Part shown: positions 22,802-31,344 of the stretch, in pieces
How positions within the stretch are numbered: position 1 is the stretch's first letter
How the letters are laid out: every line of letters begins with the position of its first letter
DNA from: Amycolatopsis thailandensis
Lineage (GTDB): Bacteria; Actinomycetota; Actinomycetes; Mycobacteriales; Pseudonocardiaceae
Direction of reading: 5' to 3'
NCBI RefSeq assembly: GCF_002234405.1
Contig: NZ_NMQT01000036.1
Location: 1 to 44,287 of the forward strand
Length of the DNA stretch: 44,287 nt
The notes under the pieces: model-generated
Database searches by the model: none
The model's input: only the letters and a program-made list of their open reading frames with translations
What the model was told of the DNA's origin: nothing
Position numbers and translations under genes: made by a program

Positions 22802-23509
22802 GTGCGGGTACGGCGGGTTGTCACGACAAGGGCGGGCGGGGCTTCCCGGCCGCCTTACGACACCTTCAACCTCGGCGATCACGTCGGTGACGACGCGGGT
22901 GACGTCTACGCCAACCGCAAACGTCTCGCCACCGAACTCGGTCTCACCGAGGACAGGCTGGCGTGGATGGAGCAGGTCCACGGCCGGACCGCCACCGTCG
23001 TCGACGGCTCGGAGACCTCCGCCGCCGAAGCGACCGACGCGCTCGTGACCGCCCAGACGGGTCTCGCGCTCGTGGTGCTCGTCGCCGACTGCGTGCCCCT
23101 GATGCTGGCCGACGCCGAAGCCGGTGTCGTCGCCGCCGTCCACGCGGGCCGCGTCGGCGCCAGGGTCGGCGTCGTTCCCGCCGCGATCGAGGCGATGCGT
23201 TCGCTCGGTGCCGAACCGGCCCGGACCGAAGCGCTGCTCGGGCCCGCGATCTGCGGCGACTGCTACGAAGTCCCCGCCGACATGGCCGCCGACGTCGAAA
23301 AGCACGTGCCCGGCAGTGCCTGCAAAACCCGCAAGGGGACGCCCGGTCTCGACCTGCGCGCCGGCCTCTGGCGGCAACTGGCCGATCTCGGCGTCGGCAA
23401 GATCGGCGTCGATCCCCGCTGTACCAACGAAGACAAGACCCTGTTCAGCTTCCGCCGCGACGGTACGACCGGCCGGATCGCGGGGATCACCTGGCTGGAC
23501 GCGTCGTGA
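22802..23509 (+). CDS. pgeF: Peptidoglycan editing factor PgeF (YfiH/LACC1 multicopper-oxidase-fold family)
   Basis: 235 residues from GTG 22802, preceded by AGGAGGA. The zinc/active-site triad of the family is present: H60 (QVHGR), C97 (ADCVPL) and H114 (AVHAGR). E. coli PgeF removes L-Ser-containing precursors from peptidoglycan, and family members also have purine-nucleoside phosphorylase/deaminase activity. Location next to ftsZ is conserved across actinobacteria and fits a wall-linked role. It overlaps the next gene by GTGA. Confidence 0.94.
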   Translation: MRVRRVVTTRAGGASRPPYDTFNLGDHVGDDAGDVYANRKRLATELGLTEDRLAWMEQVHGRTATVVDGSETSAAEATDALVTAQTGLALVVLVADCVPLMLADAEAGVVAAVHAGRVGARVGVVPAAIEAMRSLGAEPARTEALLGPAICGDCYEVPADMAADVEKHVPGSACKTRKGTPGLDLRAGLWRQLADLGVGKIGVDPRCTNEDKTLFSFRRDGTTGRIAGITWLDAS

Positions 23510-24237
23510 GTGACACCCGTAAGGGGGAACTCGCCGCTTCCCTCGCCGAAGTGGAAGAGCGGATCGGCGCCGCGTGCAAGGCGGCAGGCCGGGCGCGCGA
23601 CGAGGTCAAACTGCTCGCGGTCACCAAGACCTTCCCGGCGCTCGACGCCGCGCTGCTCGCCGACCTCGGCGCGCTCGACCTCGCCGAGAACCGTGATCAG
23701 GAGGCGGGGGCGAAGGCCGAAGAGGTCGCCGGGTTGCGTCCCGACGCCTCCATTCGCTGGCACATGGTCGGCAGTCTCCAGCGGAACAAGGCCAAATCGG
23801 TCGTGCGCTGGGCCGACGAGATCCAGTCCGTCGACTCCGAGCGCCTGGCCGACGCGCTCGCGAAAGCCACCAGGTCGGCGCTCGATTCCGGGCAACGCGA
23901 TCACCCGTTGGACGTCCTCATTCAAGTAAGTCTCGATGACGATCCGAAACGCGGGGGCACTCGGGTGAGCGAAATAAGCCAGTTGGCGGAGCGGATAGCC
24001 CATGTGGGTGATATTCGTCTCCGGGGGCTTATGGCGGTGGCTCCGCTGGGTACTGATCCCGCAGAGGCGTTCGAGAAGCTCGCTCGTGCGTCGGAGCGTC
24101 TACGGGAAGAACACCCAAATGCCCGTGAGATCTCCGCCGGAATGAGCAATGATCTCGAGCAGGCGATCGCGCACGGCTCAACCTGTGTGCGTGTCGGAAC
24201 CGCGTTGCTCGGTGGACGCGGTTTAGCCTCGCCCTAG
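23506..24237 (+). CDS. yggS: YggS-family pyridoxal-phosphate homeostasis protein
   Basis: 243 residues; the GTG start overlaps the pgeF stop by 4 nt. It is a PLP-binding TIM-barrel protein without known catalysis, controlling vitamin B6 and amino/keto acid pools. The PLP lysine is K41 (LAVTKTF); [10 protein letters not shown] and [10 protein letters not shown] with VRVGTALLG form the phosphate site. Codon use in 23930-24140 is noticeably less GC-rich at third positions than in the neighbours, though the frame is intact. Part of the ftsZ-pgeF-yggS-sepF string. Confidence 0.95.
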   Translation: MSDTRKGELAASLAEVEERIGAACKAAGRARDEVKLLAVTKTFPALDAALLADLGALDLAENRDQEAGAKAEEVAGLRPDASIRWHMVGSLQRNKAKSVVRWADEIQSVDSERLADALAKATRSALDSGQRDHPLDVLIQVSLDDDPKRGGTRVSEISQLAERIAHVGDIRLRGLMAVAPLGTDPAEAFEKLARASERLREEHPNAREISAGMSNDLEQAIAHGSTCVRVGTALLGGRGLASP

Positions 24238-24319
24238 GGAATACCGTCTCGTCGTTACGGGGAGTGGCGGCGAGGGCGGGGGAGCACGGTGCGGGACGCG
24301 GCTAAGGCTAGGGAGAGGC

Positions 24320-24934
24320 ATGAGCGCGCTGCAGAAGCTGAAGGCCTACTTCGGGATGGTGCCCGCGGACGAAGACGGCTACGACGTCGAGGACGACTAC
24401 CGGCGAGGGTACGCGCCGAAGGAATATGCCGAAGACGAGTACGACTACGACGATGAGCCACCGGCCCGGTCGCGGGGTGGACGTTACCGGGACGTCGACG
24501 ACACTTACGACGAGCCCGCGCCCCGGCCTCGGTCACGCTCCGTGGCCAGTCCGGAGCCTGCCGTCCACGGCGCGCTGGCGATCGATCGCCAGCCGGAACC
24601 GGTCGCACGCCTGCGTCCGGTCACCGAGCCGGTCCGTGCCGCGGTGCGTGACCCGTTGAGCCGGATCACGACGCTGCACCCGACGAGCTACGCCGAGGCG
24701 CGCGCGATCGGGGAACACTACCGGGAAGGCATCCCGGTGATCATGAACCTCACGGAGATGGAGAACGCGGACGCGAAGCGTCTCGTCGACTTCGCCGCGG
24801 GGCTCGCTTTCGCGTTGCGCGGCTCGATGGACAAGGTCACCAACAAGGTGTTCCTTCTCTCACCGCCCGATGTGGACGTCACCGCGGAGGACCGTCGGCG
24901 GATTGCCGAAGGCGGATTATTCCTGCGCGGCTGA
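24320..24934 (+). CDS. sepF: Cell division protein SepF
   Basis: 204 residues. The N-terminus ([13 protein letters not shown]) is an amphipathic membrane-binding helix, followed by a long acidic, Asp/Tyr-rich and Arg-rich linker (about 15-95). The SepF beta/alpha domain (about 110-204) includes the conserved [22 protein letters not shown] and [11 protein letters not shown]. SepF tethers FtsZ to the membrane by binding its C-terminal tail; it is the main FtsZ anchor in actinobacteria, which lack FtsA. GGGAGAGG precedes the ATG. 82 bp separate it from yggS. Confidence 0.96.
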   Translation: MSALQKLKAYFGMVPADEDGYDVEDDYRRGYAPKEYAEDEYDYDDEPPARSRGGRYRDVDDTYDEPAPRPRSRSVASPEPAVHGALAIDRQPEPVARLRPVTEPVRAAVRDPLSRITTLHPTSYAEARAIGEHYREGIPVIMNLTEMENADAKRLVDFAAGLAFALRGSMDKVTNKVFLLSPPDVDVTAEDRRRIAEGGLFLRG

Positions 24935-25039
24935 TCACCCGGTGACCGCTGAGCGCAGCCGGATGTGATTTTGTCGACTCATCGGCATCCGAGGCCCGTC
25001 AACTGCGTCTTTTGACGCGGGGCATGGCAGAGTGGTTAC

Positions 25040-25324
25040 GTGAATGCTGTGTTGCTGGTCGTCTGGTACGTGCTGTTCGCCTTCTGGCTCCTGCTGACGG
25101 CACGGATCGTCGTCGAACTCGTGCGTGCTTTCGCTCGCGAGTGGCGTCCTGCCGGAGGGGTTGCGGTAACGCTCGAGACCATCTACACAGTGACCGACCC
25201 ACCGGTTCGTCTGTTCAGACGAATCATCCCGACCGTACGAATCGGCGGCGTCGGACTGGACTTATCGATTATGGTGCTGCTGTTGGTTGTGTTCTTCGCG
25301 ATGCAGCTGGCAACGCCAGGGTGA
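25040..25324 (+). CDS. yggT: YggT-family membrane protein
   Basis: 94 residues with two transmembrane helices (about 3-25 and 72-92) and the family pattern TDPPVRLFRRIIPTVRIGGVGLDLS between them. It aligns in length with mycobacterial Rv2146c when started at GTG 25040. No Shine-Dalgarno is visible; TTGACG (25012) with a TTACGT 18 bp on would instead suit a leaderless start at GTG 25049, so the start is uncertain by three codons. Function is not firmly known; position between sepF and wag31 is conserved and suggests envelope growth or division. Confidence 0.9.
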   Translation: MNAVLLVVWYVLFAFWLLLTARIVVELVRAFAREWRPAGGVAVTLETIYTVTDPPVRLFRRIIPTVRIGGVGLDLSIMVLLLVVFFAMQLATPG

Positions 25325-25378
25325 TTTTCGGGGAAGCCCCGGTGGACCTGCAGGCCATGGAGTGCGTGAGGTGATCTG

Positions 25379-26242
25379 ATGTCGTTGACCCCCGCTGACG
25401 TGCACAACGTCGCGTTCAGCAAGCCGCCCATAGGCAAAAGGGGCTACAACGAGGACGAGGTGGACGCGTTCCTCGACCTGGTGGAGACCGAGCTTGCCCG
25501 GTTGATCGAGGACAACAACGAGCTGCGGCAGCAGGTCGAGCAGCTCGACAACGAGCTCGAGACCACGCGTGGTGAGCTCGAAAACGCCAAGGCCGGCGCC
25601 GTCGGCCCGCCGCCGCAGGTACGCGACGAGCCGTCGCGCCGCCTGGCGCCGGTGCCGCCGCCGCAGTCGGCGATGGAGCAGACCCAGGCCCACTCGATGG
25701 TGCCGGACAACGGGGAGCCCAACGTCCAGGCCGCGAAGGTGCTCGGGTTGGCGCAGGAAATGGCCGACCGGCTCACCGCCGAGGCCAAGACCGAGTCGGA
25801 CGGCATGCTCGCCGAAGCCCGGACCAAGTCCGAGCAGCTGCTGTCGGACGCGCGGTCGAAGTCGGACTCGATGGTGAACGAGGCGCGCACCCGCGCCGAG
25901 ACCATGCTGAACGACGCCCGGACCCGTGCCGAGACCTTGGAGCGCCAGGCGCGCGACAAGGCCACGACCATGGAGCGCGAGGCTCAGCGCAAGTACACCG
26001 AGACCATGAACAACATGAACGCGGAGAAGGGCTCGCTGGGCAAGAAGATCGAAGAGCTGCGCACGATCGAGCGGGAGTACCGCACGAGGCTGCGCGGGTT
26101 CCTCGAGTCCCAGCTGCGTGAGCTCGACGACCGCGGGTCGGCCGCTCCCGCGTCGGCGTCCTCGACGAACTCGGGGCAGTCGGCGTCGTCCTCGGGCGGC
26201 GGACAGGGCTACTCGTTCGGCCCCCGGGCCGAAGCGGGCTGA
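25379..26242 (+). CDS. wag31: DivIVA-type polar growth protein Wag31
   Basis: 287 residues. The N-terminal DivIVA domain (1-70) begins [31 protein letters not shown], the membrane-curvature-sensing part, here given in family terms. A Pro-rich linker (about 80-115) precedes a long coiled coil (about 120-245) containing internal repeats of the type [20 protein letters not shown], and a Ser/Gly-rich tail ends the protein. It organises apical wall synthesis at poles and septa in actinobacteria. GAGGTGATC precedes the ATG. A stem-loop at 26275-26310 follows and probably ends the cluster. Confidence 0.96.
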   Translation: MSLTPADVHNVAFSKPPIGKRGYNEDEVDAFLDLVETELARLIEDNNELRQQVEQLDNELETTRGELENAKAGAVGPPPQVRDEPSRRLAPVPPPQSAMEQTQAHSMVPDNGEPNVQAAKVLGLAQEMADRLTAEAKTESDGMLAEARTKSEQLLSDARSKSDSMVNEARTRAETMLNDARTRAETLERQARDKATTMEREAQRKYTETMNNMNAEKGSLGKKIEELRTIEREYRTRLRGFLESQLRELDDRGSAAPASASSTNSGQSASSSGGGQGYSFGPRAEAG

Positions 26243-26274
26243 TTTCTGCCCTGCTCAAAGTTTCTACACAGTGG

Positions 26275-26310
26275 AACGGCCTCGGCACTCTCCGGAGGGT
26301 CGAGGCCGTT
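26275..26310 (+). terminator. Stem-loop terminator after wag31
   Basis: AACGGCCTCG (26275-26284) pairs perfectly with CGAGGCCGTT (26301-26310); the 16-nt loop contains CTCCGGAG. No U-tract follows, as is common in actinobacteria. Confidence 0.75.
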
Positions 26311-26338
26311 TCGCTTGCCGCTCGTGTTGTAATTCACC

Positions 26339-26923
26339 GTGCTCTACATCGTCCTGGTACTGGTACTGGCGGCTCTGGGGCTGCTCGTCGCGGCGCTCAT
26401 CACCGCGAACTCCCTGTGGGCCTGGATCTCCATCGGTCTCTCCGTCGTCGCCGGGTTGCTGCTCGTCTTCGACTGGCTGCGCCGCCGGAAGAAGCGCGCG
26501 GCCGAAGCCGACGCCGATTCCGAAGAGGCCGAAGAGCCGGAAGACTCCGAGGATTCGCCTTCGGTCGAAGAGAGCGACGCGGACGAAGAGAAGAAACCCG
26601 AGGACGCCGAGCAGACGGCCTTGATACCCGCCGCCGGTGAACTCGACGACACGGAAGACGTCCCGGAGCCTCAGCGCAACGGTGATCCCGGTGAGGAGAA
26701 GAGCGACCCCGCCGATGTGGCGATCGTCTCCGAACTCGAGACCGAGGTCGTCGTCGTCGACGAGTACCCGCGCTACCACGTGACATCGTGCGCGTGGCTC
26801 GAAACCCGGGACACGATCCCGCTCGGTATCGGGGAAGCGCGGCAGCTCGGGTTCACCCCGTGCGCACTGTGCACGCCCGACGCGGAGATCGCCGGGCAGC
26901 ACCGCGACAAGACCACGACCTAG
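26339..26923 (+). CDS. Two-helix membrane protein with acidic linker and a His/Cys metal-site motif
   Basis: 194 residues from GTG 26339. Two transmembrane helices (about 2-22 and 27-45) with a basic boundary RRRKKR are followed by about 95 residues rich in Glu and Asp. The C-terminal part has H147, C151, and PCALC (C175, C178) in the pattern HxxxC...PCxxC, like small zinc-binding modules of the Ada or excalibur type. The protein therefore probably places a metal site at the membrane surface. A position after wag31 resembles Rv2144c, which is only a transmembrane hypothetical. No Shine-Dalgarno; TGTAAT 5 nt before GTG suggests a leaderless message. It ends overlapping the convergent FUSC gene by 4 nt. 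Confidence 0.85.
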   Translation: MLYIVLVLVLAALGLLVAALITANSLWAWISIGLSVVAGLLLVFDWLRRRKKRAAEADADSEEAEEPEDSEDSPSVEESDADEEKKPEDAEQTALIPAAGELDDTEDVPEPQRNGDPGEEKSDPADVAIVSELETEVVVVDEYPRYHVTSCAWLETRDTIPLGIGEARQLGFTPCALCTPDAEIAGQHRDKTTT

Positions 26924-28728
26924 GCGTTTTCCAGCGTCCGCGCCGCTTCGCCGACGGTGACCAGGTCGGCGGCGATGGTGTCGAGTACCAGGCGCTGTTC
27001 GTCGTCGGCGTTCGGAGGCACCGGGATTTCCGCGGCCTCGTCGGTGCCGAGCGTGCGCGCCGCCTCGTCGACGGCGTCCGCGACGTCGGCCGGTCCGGAC
27101 AGCAGCAAGAGCGACGACGACGTGATGGACAGGCCTCGCAAGGCCTCGGCGGCGTTTTCCAGCGCGTCCCGTTGCCCGAGCGCGGGTTCTTTCGTGCCCG
27201 GCTCCGCGGCGAGCAGGCCTTGGTGCGCGACGGTGGCGGCGCGGAAATCGCGGCCGAGCGTTCGCGGGTCGACGTCCTCGCCGCGCAGTTTGCGCCCCAC
27301 CGAGCCGAGCAGCACGCGAGTGGCGCCGACGGCGCTCTCGAATCGTTCCACCGGACCGGGTTTCGGCACGCCGGGGATCGCGGCGAAGCCGAACAGCAGG
27401 GCGATGGCACCGGCGAGAACCATCAGGAGCAGGTACTCGACGAGTACGTAACGCGGGTCGAGATGCCTGGTGGTCGCGTTCATGCCGACCGACATCAGGA
27501 CCATGCAGCCGTTGAACACCGCCGGACGCGTCTGCATGAACGAGAACCCGCCCAGCAACGCGACCAGCCCGATCGGCAGCAGAAACCCTTGTGGCAGAAG
27601 CCAAAGGACAAGGGTGAGCACGACGGCGCCGCCGAGTGAACCGCCGATGCGCTGCCAGGCCTTGCCGAGACTGTCCCGCCATTCCGGCTGCATGATGGCG
27701 AACGTGCCGAGCAGGAAGGAAACGGTGAGCGGGTCGCCGGGCCGGAAACTCGCGACCACGAGCGCCAGCGCCAGGCCGAGCCCGCAGCGGAGCGCGTGCC
27801 GGAACTGGGGCGACTGCCAGGAAAACGCGCCGCTCAACTCGATCCGGCGCAGTTCCTTCCGGAGTCCTTTCGGGACGTCCACACGCGACTCGTCGCGTTC
27901 GGCCGCCGCGGTCCGGATGGTTTCGAGAGAATCCCAGAGCGCGATGACCAGCCTGGCCGTGGCGCCGGGCAGCCCGGCGGGTTCCTCGCGCCGCACCGGT
28001 TCGACGTCGTCCGGTGCTACCGGGTTTCGGACGGCCTCGGCGAGTCTGGCGGCTTCTTCCGCGGCCGCGGCGAGCGTTTCGCCGATTTCGCGGTGGTTCA
28101 CTCGTTTCCGGCGGATCTCCAGCAACCCGGTGGCCGCGCGATAGCGGAATACGCCGCCGAGGACCCGGCCGGTCCAGCGCCGGGGCCGGTCCGCGAGCCA
28201 CAGTTTCGCCGCATGCTCCTGTGTTCCCTCGACGAGTGCGTCCGCCAGTGCCTCACGGGTCTGCTTCGCCGGATCCTTCGCACCCATCAGGATCCGCAGC
28301 AGGAGCACGACGCCCACCGCGAGCGCCGGCGCGCCCAGGATCTGCCCCGCCGACGCCGTCCCCGTCAGCTGGAAGCCGTACCCGAACAGCGATGCCATCC
28401 CGAGCCCCAACCCGACCGTGACGAACCGCGCCCCGAACGCGGGCAACAGTCCGGCGACGACCACGATCACCACGAGCAGCCCGATCGCCGCCCACTGCGA
28501 CACCGCTCCCAGCAGCCGCGGCACCCCGACCGCGAGGATCAACGCGGGCGCGAACCACGCCAGCAGCCGCAGATCCGCCCAAAGTGGCCCGCCGACCGCC
28601 GCCATGAGGCAGAAGAGCGCGGTCAAAGCCGCCAGGACGGCCGCGTTGCCCAGTCCCAGAAGGAATCCGAGCCCGCTGACGCCGCCGAGGACCACCAGCA
28701 GCACGACGAGGAGTCCGGGCCCTTTCAT
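26920..28728 (-). CDS. FUSC-family inner membrane transporter
   Basis: 602 residues in two similar halves: five or six helices at about 5-150, a cytoplasmic segment of about 170-320, a second helix block at about 325-450, then a soluble C-terminal helical tail. The second block has the FUSC pattern RHALRCGLGLALALVVASF and GTFAIMQPEWRDSLGKAWQRIGGSLGG. Relatives export aromatic acids or act in stress export; the substrate is not readable here. It stands alone on the minus strand; its 3' end overlaps the metal-motif membrane gene by 4 nt. Confidence 0.9.
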   Translation of the reverse strand: MKGPGLLVVLLVVLGGVSGLGFLLGLGNAAVLAALTALFCLMAAVGGPLWADLRLLAWFAPALILAVGVPRLLGAVSQWAAIGLLVVIVVVAGLLPAFGARFVTVGLGLGMASLFGYGFQLTGTASAGQILGAPALAVGVVLLLRILMGAKDPAKQTREALADALVEGTQEHAAKLWLADRPRRWTGRVLGGVFRYRAATGLLEIRRKRVNHREIGETLAAAAEEAARLAEAVRNPVAPDDVEPVRREEPAGLPGATARLVIALWDSLETIRTAAAERDESRVDVPKGLRKELRRIELSGAFSWQSPQFRHALRCGLGLALALVVASFRPGDPLTVSFLLGTFAIMQPEWRDSLGKAWQRIGGSLGGAVVLTLVLWLLPQGFLLPIGLVALLGGFSFMQTRPAVFNGCMVLMSVGMNATTRHLDPRYVLVEYLLLMVLAGAIALLFGFAAIPGVPKPGPVERFESAVGATRVLLGSVGRKLRGEDVDPRTLGRDFRAATVAHQGLLAAEPGTKEPALGQRDALENAAEALRGLSITSSSLLLLSGPADVADAVDEAARTLGTDEAAEIPVPPNADDEQRLVLDTIAADLVTVGEAARTLENA

Positions 28729-28827
28729 CGGGCCCCATAGATCGACATACCCGTCAACCTAGAGGCGATTGCCGGGACGGCAACTCGGGCCCCGTCGGCT
28801 CACGATCACCCGTCCGGCCGCGAAAAG

Positions 28828-29043
28828 GTGGCTTGCCGGACGGCCGCTGATACGTTGCGGTCATGCCGGAGTCTCCTGCCCCTGATAACGGCGAAGACGC
28901 TGGTCCGCCGCGCCGTCGAGGCGGGGATCGGCGGCTTGCTGCTCTGTTCTTTCGGGCTCACGGTGCTGTTCTATGGAGTTTTCCTGCTGAGGGAGAAGAA
29001 ACCCTCCGAGGGCTCTCCGTTCGGCAAGGCGGATGCCGGCTAG
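28828..29043 (+). CDS. Small single-helix membrane protein (start and N-terminal frame uncertain)
   Basis: 71 residues if started at GTG 28828. From about residue 20 the sequence ITAKTLVRRAVEAG leads into one clear helix (GIGGLLLCSFGLTVLFYGVFLL) and a charged tail REKKPSEGSPFGKADAG, with strong third-position GC, so this part is very likely coding. The first 20 codons are poorly supported. An ATG at 28863 in another frame begins MPESPAPDNGEDAGPP, a typical actinobacterial N-terminus, which would need a shift of frame near 28905 to join the helix. Function unknown. Confidence 0.55.
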   Translation: MACRTAADTLRSCRSLLPLITAKTLVRRAVEAGIGGLLLCSFGLTVLFYGVFLLREKKPSEGSPFGKADAG

Positions 29044-29159
29044 GGTGTGCTGTCGCGTTTCAGGATTGAGCGTGGGTTGATCGTGTTGGGGAAGGGATTC
29101 GCGGATCGCGACACAGGCCCGCTAGGTGACACTGGCGCGGATTCCCCATGATCGATCAG

Positions 29160-29207
29160 CCGGACGGGTCTCCTGTCTGTCGGCCAAGAGGATGAATACC
29201 CGTCCGG
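29160..29207. repeat. 10-bp perfect inverted repeat
   Basis: Arms 29160-29169 and 29198-29207 are exact complements with a 28-nt loop. It lies between the small membrane gene and the HNH gene and could be a terminator. Confidence 0.6.
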
Positions 29208-29348
29208 AACGCTCGCCGTGGCAACGCGCAGCAATGAGAAAACCAAAAGAACCGCCCTGGCTCAAACCTGCCGGAATATTCAGCAAGCTCCTGCTGGACT
29301 TGGGTGATTAACCGGACCTTTGAACCGCCATTTACCCCCATATTTTAT

Positions 29349-29376
29349 AGCACAGGTGTTCGAATCAGAGTATCAT
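29349..29376 (+). promoter_or_regulatory. HNH gene promoter with degenerate LexA-like box
   Basis: TATCAT (29371-29376) lies 7 nt before GTG 29384, indicating a leaderless message. On the minus strand 29362-29349 reads CGAACACCTGTGCT, 11 of 14 positions of the CGAACRNRYGTTYG-type SOS box. It overlaps the -35 zone. Confidence 0.4.
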
Positions 29377-29383
29377 TGATTTC

Positions 29384-30640
29384 GTGGCCGACAGCGACAG
29401 ACCCGAGACGACGCGCACCGAGTGGTGGCGCGTCGACACGGCTGCGTTGCATGCCCGTAAGCAGGAGTTGGAAGTCCTCAAGCGTCGGGTGGATGCGGAG
29501 CAGAACGCGATCCTGGCGGAGATCAATGCTCGCGGTGTTCGTGGGTGTTCTGGTCATTCGACGTTGGCGGCGATGATTTTCGAGGATTTCCTGTTGTCGG
29601 ACAAGGAAGCCAGGGATCGTGCGGATCGGGTGCTGGCGTTGTATCCCGGTCCGTCGATCGGCGGTGATCCGGAGCCTCCGTTGGCGCCGTTGACCGCTCA
29701 AGCGGCCGAGGAGGGGGCGGTCGGTGGTTCGCAGATCGACGCGATCATCCGCACTCTGGCGCGGATCCCGTCGAGTGTGCCGGAGGAGGAGGTGCGGGGT
29801 GGGGAGAAGATCCTGGTCGATCTGGCCCGTCGTGCCGGTCCTCGTGCGATCGCCCGGGCCGGGCGGCGTTTGCTGGACAAGCTCGATCCTGATGGGAAAG
29901 AGCCGCGCGATGAGGACCCGAAGGATGCGCGGCCGGAGTTGCGGTTCGTCAAACACCGCGACGGGACCCTCGGGCTGAAAGCCACCCTCGACCTGGAAAC
30001 CTACGCGCGGTTGAAGTCCGACCTCGACCCGCTGGCCAAACCCCACAAGGCGATCGACGGGGTGCGGGACTCCCGCACCCAGGACGAACGCTACGGGGAT
30101 GCTTTCACCGACTATGTGCGGTTGAAGACGACCAGCCGGAACCTTCCCGGTCAGGCCGGGGAAGCCACCCACATCCTGGTCACCATGTCCTATGAGGACC
30201 TGATCAACGATCTCGGCGAAGCTCGCCTGGACCTGGTCGGCCCGATCAGCGCGACCGACGCCCGGATCCTTGCCTGTGATGCTCGGGTGAGGCCGGGTGT
30301 TCTCGGCACCGCAGGCGAACCACTGGACATCGGGCGGTCGAAACGGACAGTGTCGCTGGCGCAGAAGTATGCGTTGACGATCCGCGACGGCGGCTGCGCG
30401 TTCCCGGGCTGCGACATGCCCGTACCCCGCTGCACCGCGCACCACATTGTTTTCTGGCGGCACCACGGCGAAACGAAAATCGACAACCTCGTCCTCCTCT
30501 GCACCAAACACCACCGGCTGATCCACCACAGCGAATGGAAAGTCCAGATCGCCCAAGACGGACTCCCCGAATTCACCGCCCCTGCCTACCTCGACCCCAC
30601 CGGGGAACCGAGACGCAACACGATGTACCTCAGGACATAG
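29384..30640 (+). CDS. DUF222/13E12-type HNH endonuclease
   Basis: 418 residues from GTG 29384. The N-terminal DUF222 helical domain spans about 1-300, and the C-terminal HNH nuclease about 315-385: C338, C343, a His pair H353-H354, N368 and C373 with H376-H377, so the metal and catalytic sites look intact. These proteins (13E12 REP family in mycobacteria) occur in many copies in actinobacteria and behave as mobile or repeat-like genes; several mycobacterial ones are SOS-induced. Third positions in the first half are less GC-biased than in neighbours, consistent with recent arrival. No RBS, leaderless start. Role of the cut DNA is unknown. Confidence 0.93.
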   Translation: MADSDRPETTRTEWWRVDTAALHARKQELEVLKRRVDAEQNAILAEINARGVRGCSGHSTLAAMIFEDFLLSDKEARDRADRVLALYPGPSIGGDPEPPLAPLTAQAAEEGAVGGSQIDAIIRTLARIPSSVPEEEVRGGEKILVDLARRAGPRAIARAGRRLLDKLDPDGKEPRDEDPKDARPELRFVKHRDGTLGLKATLDLETYARLKSDLDPLAKPHKAIDGVRDSRTQDERYGDAFTDYVRLKTTSRNLPGQAGEATHILVTMSYEDLINDLGEARLDLVGPISATDARILACDARVRPGVLGTAGEPLDIGRSKRTVSLAQKYALTIRDGGCAFPGCDMPVPRCTAHHIVFWRHHGETKIDNLVLLCTKHHRLIHHSEWKVQIAQDGLPEFTAPAYLDPTGEPRRNTMYLRT

Positions 30641-30722
30641 GCCGATCTACTGACTGTATAACGACCTACACGGCTGCGCCTGGATACCGGAATTGTCGGA
30701 CCCTCAAGGGACACTCGTCACC

Positions 30723-31250
30723 ATGACCATCACAGGGACTCAAACCTGGGTCGAATCCCTCGGCGGCCCCGCTCATCGTGGTGCCTGTCTCCGCCTTGTC
30801 GCGCTGGAAAGGAAGTATCGAAGGAGGTGACGACGACTATGACCGTGCCTGCGCGGTGAACGCGCTGGCGGGCGCTCTCCCCATCGGCGAGGCGACAGGC
30901 CTGGTCCTCGGTGATGAACCCGCCACAACTTGCTACCTCCCGGAGCACCGCGCTTTCCTCCGTTGGCTCGCGGCCGATTCCGAGGGCGACCTGCTCGCTG
31001 AAGCCGAGCGACTCCTCGCCGATCCCGCCACGCCGTGGGAAGACTGCGGCCTGTGGGAAACCGACGGCCCCGCGGTCCTCATGGACTCGGTGACCGCGGG
31101 CGAGGAACTGGCGTCGAGTACCCCGCCGGCGGAAAGCCGGAGCAGGCGTACGTCGAGATCGAGAAAGGCCGGTTCGTTGTTCGCGCCATCCACACGAGAG
31201 GCGAAGCAGCCTGGGTCGGGCTGATCCGCTTGATCCCCGACGGCCGTTGA
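30723..31250 (+). pseudogene. Imm21-family immunity protein gene, broken by two frameshifts
   Basis: Three frames joined give one continuous Imm21-like protein of about 175 residues. Frame one, ATG 30723, reads TWVESLGGP; after an extra base at about 30771 the next frame reads LIVVPVSALSRWKG and continues through GLVLGDEPATTCYLPEHRAFLRWLA and CGLWETDGPAVLMDS; after a lost base at about 31111 a third frame reads GVEYPAGGKPEQAYVEIEKG and ends RLIPDGR-stop at 31248-31250. Imm21 proteins neutralise polymorphic toxins, but no toxin gene is next to it, so this seems an orphan in decay. Sequencing error at both points is the alternative. Confidence 0.8.
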
Positions 31251-31331
31251 TCCCGGAGGTCGTTTGATCCCGGAGAGCGGCTCGAACACAGGTTTCCACC
31301 CACCCCGGACAATCCGGTTGCCGTCGCGCGC

Positions 31332-31337
31332 TACCCT
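31332..31337 (+). promoter_or_regulatory. Probable -10 of the ileS T-box transcript
   Basis: TACCCT at 31332-31337 would start transcription near 31344, just before stem I of the T-box. A weak -35 (GGACAA) lies about 20 bp upstream. Confidence 0.4.
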
Positions 31338-31344
31338 TGAATCA

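Larger units (their letters stand above)
29044..29383. other. Gene-free region upstream of the HNH gene
   Basis: 340 bp, more AT-rich than the rest, with no coding frame I trust. It holds an inverted repeat CCGGACGGGT/ACCCGTCCGG (29160-29169 and 29198-29207), a loose TGATCG...CGATCA symmetry at about 29076-29159, and the HNH promoter at its end. It may be the decayed flank of an accessory insertion. Confidence 0.5.

Noticed and set aside
28863..29069. 68-residue frame starting MPESPAPDNGED as a gene on its own
   Set aside because: Third-position GC collapses after about 20 codons and the other frame encodes a convincing membrane helix there.
29044..29383. Insertion sequence or MITE remnant before the HNH gene
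   Set aside because: Only loose inverted symmetry, no transposase fragment and no clear target duplication.
30741..30770. tRNA-like string GGGTCGAATCCC with possible acceptor end
   Set aside because: The T-loop lacks the TTC motif, no D or anticodon arm fits upstream, and the same bases code for the TWVES motif of the Imm21 gene.
30723..31250. Programmed frameshifting in the Imm21 gene
   Set aside because: No slippery heptamer or stimulatory structure is evident at either point, and two opposite shifts would be needed.
31246..31276. Short direct repeats TTGATCCCGGAG after the Imm21 gene
   Set aside because: Only two or three imperfect copies; could be chance duplication and no function is suggested.
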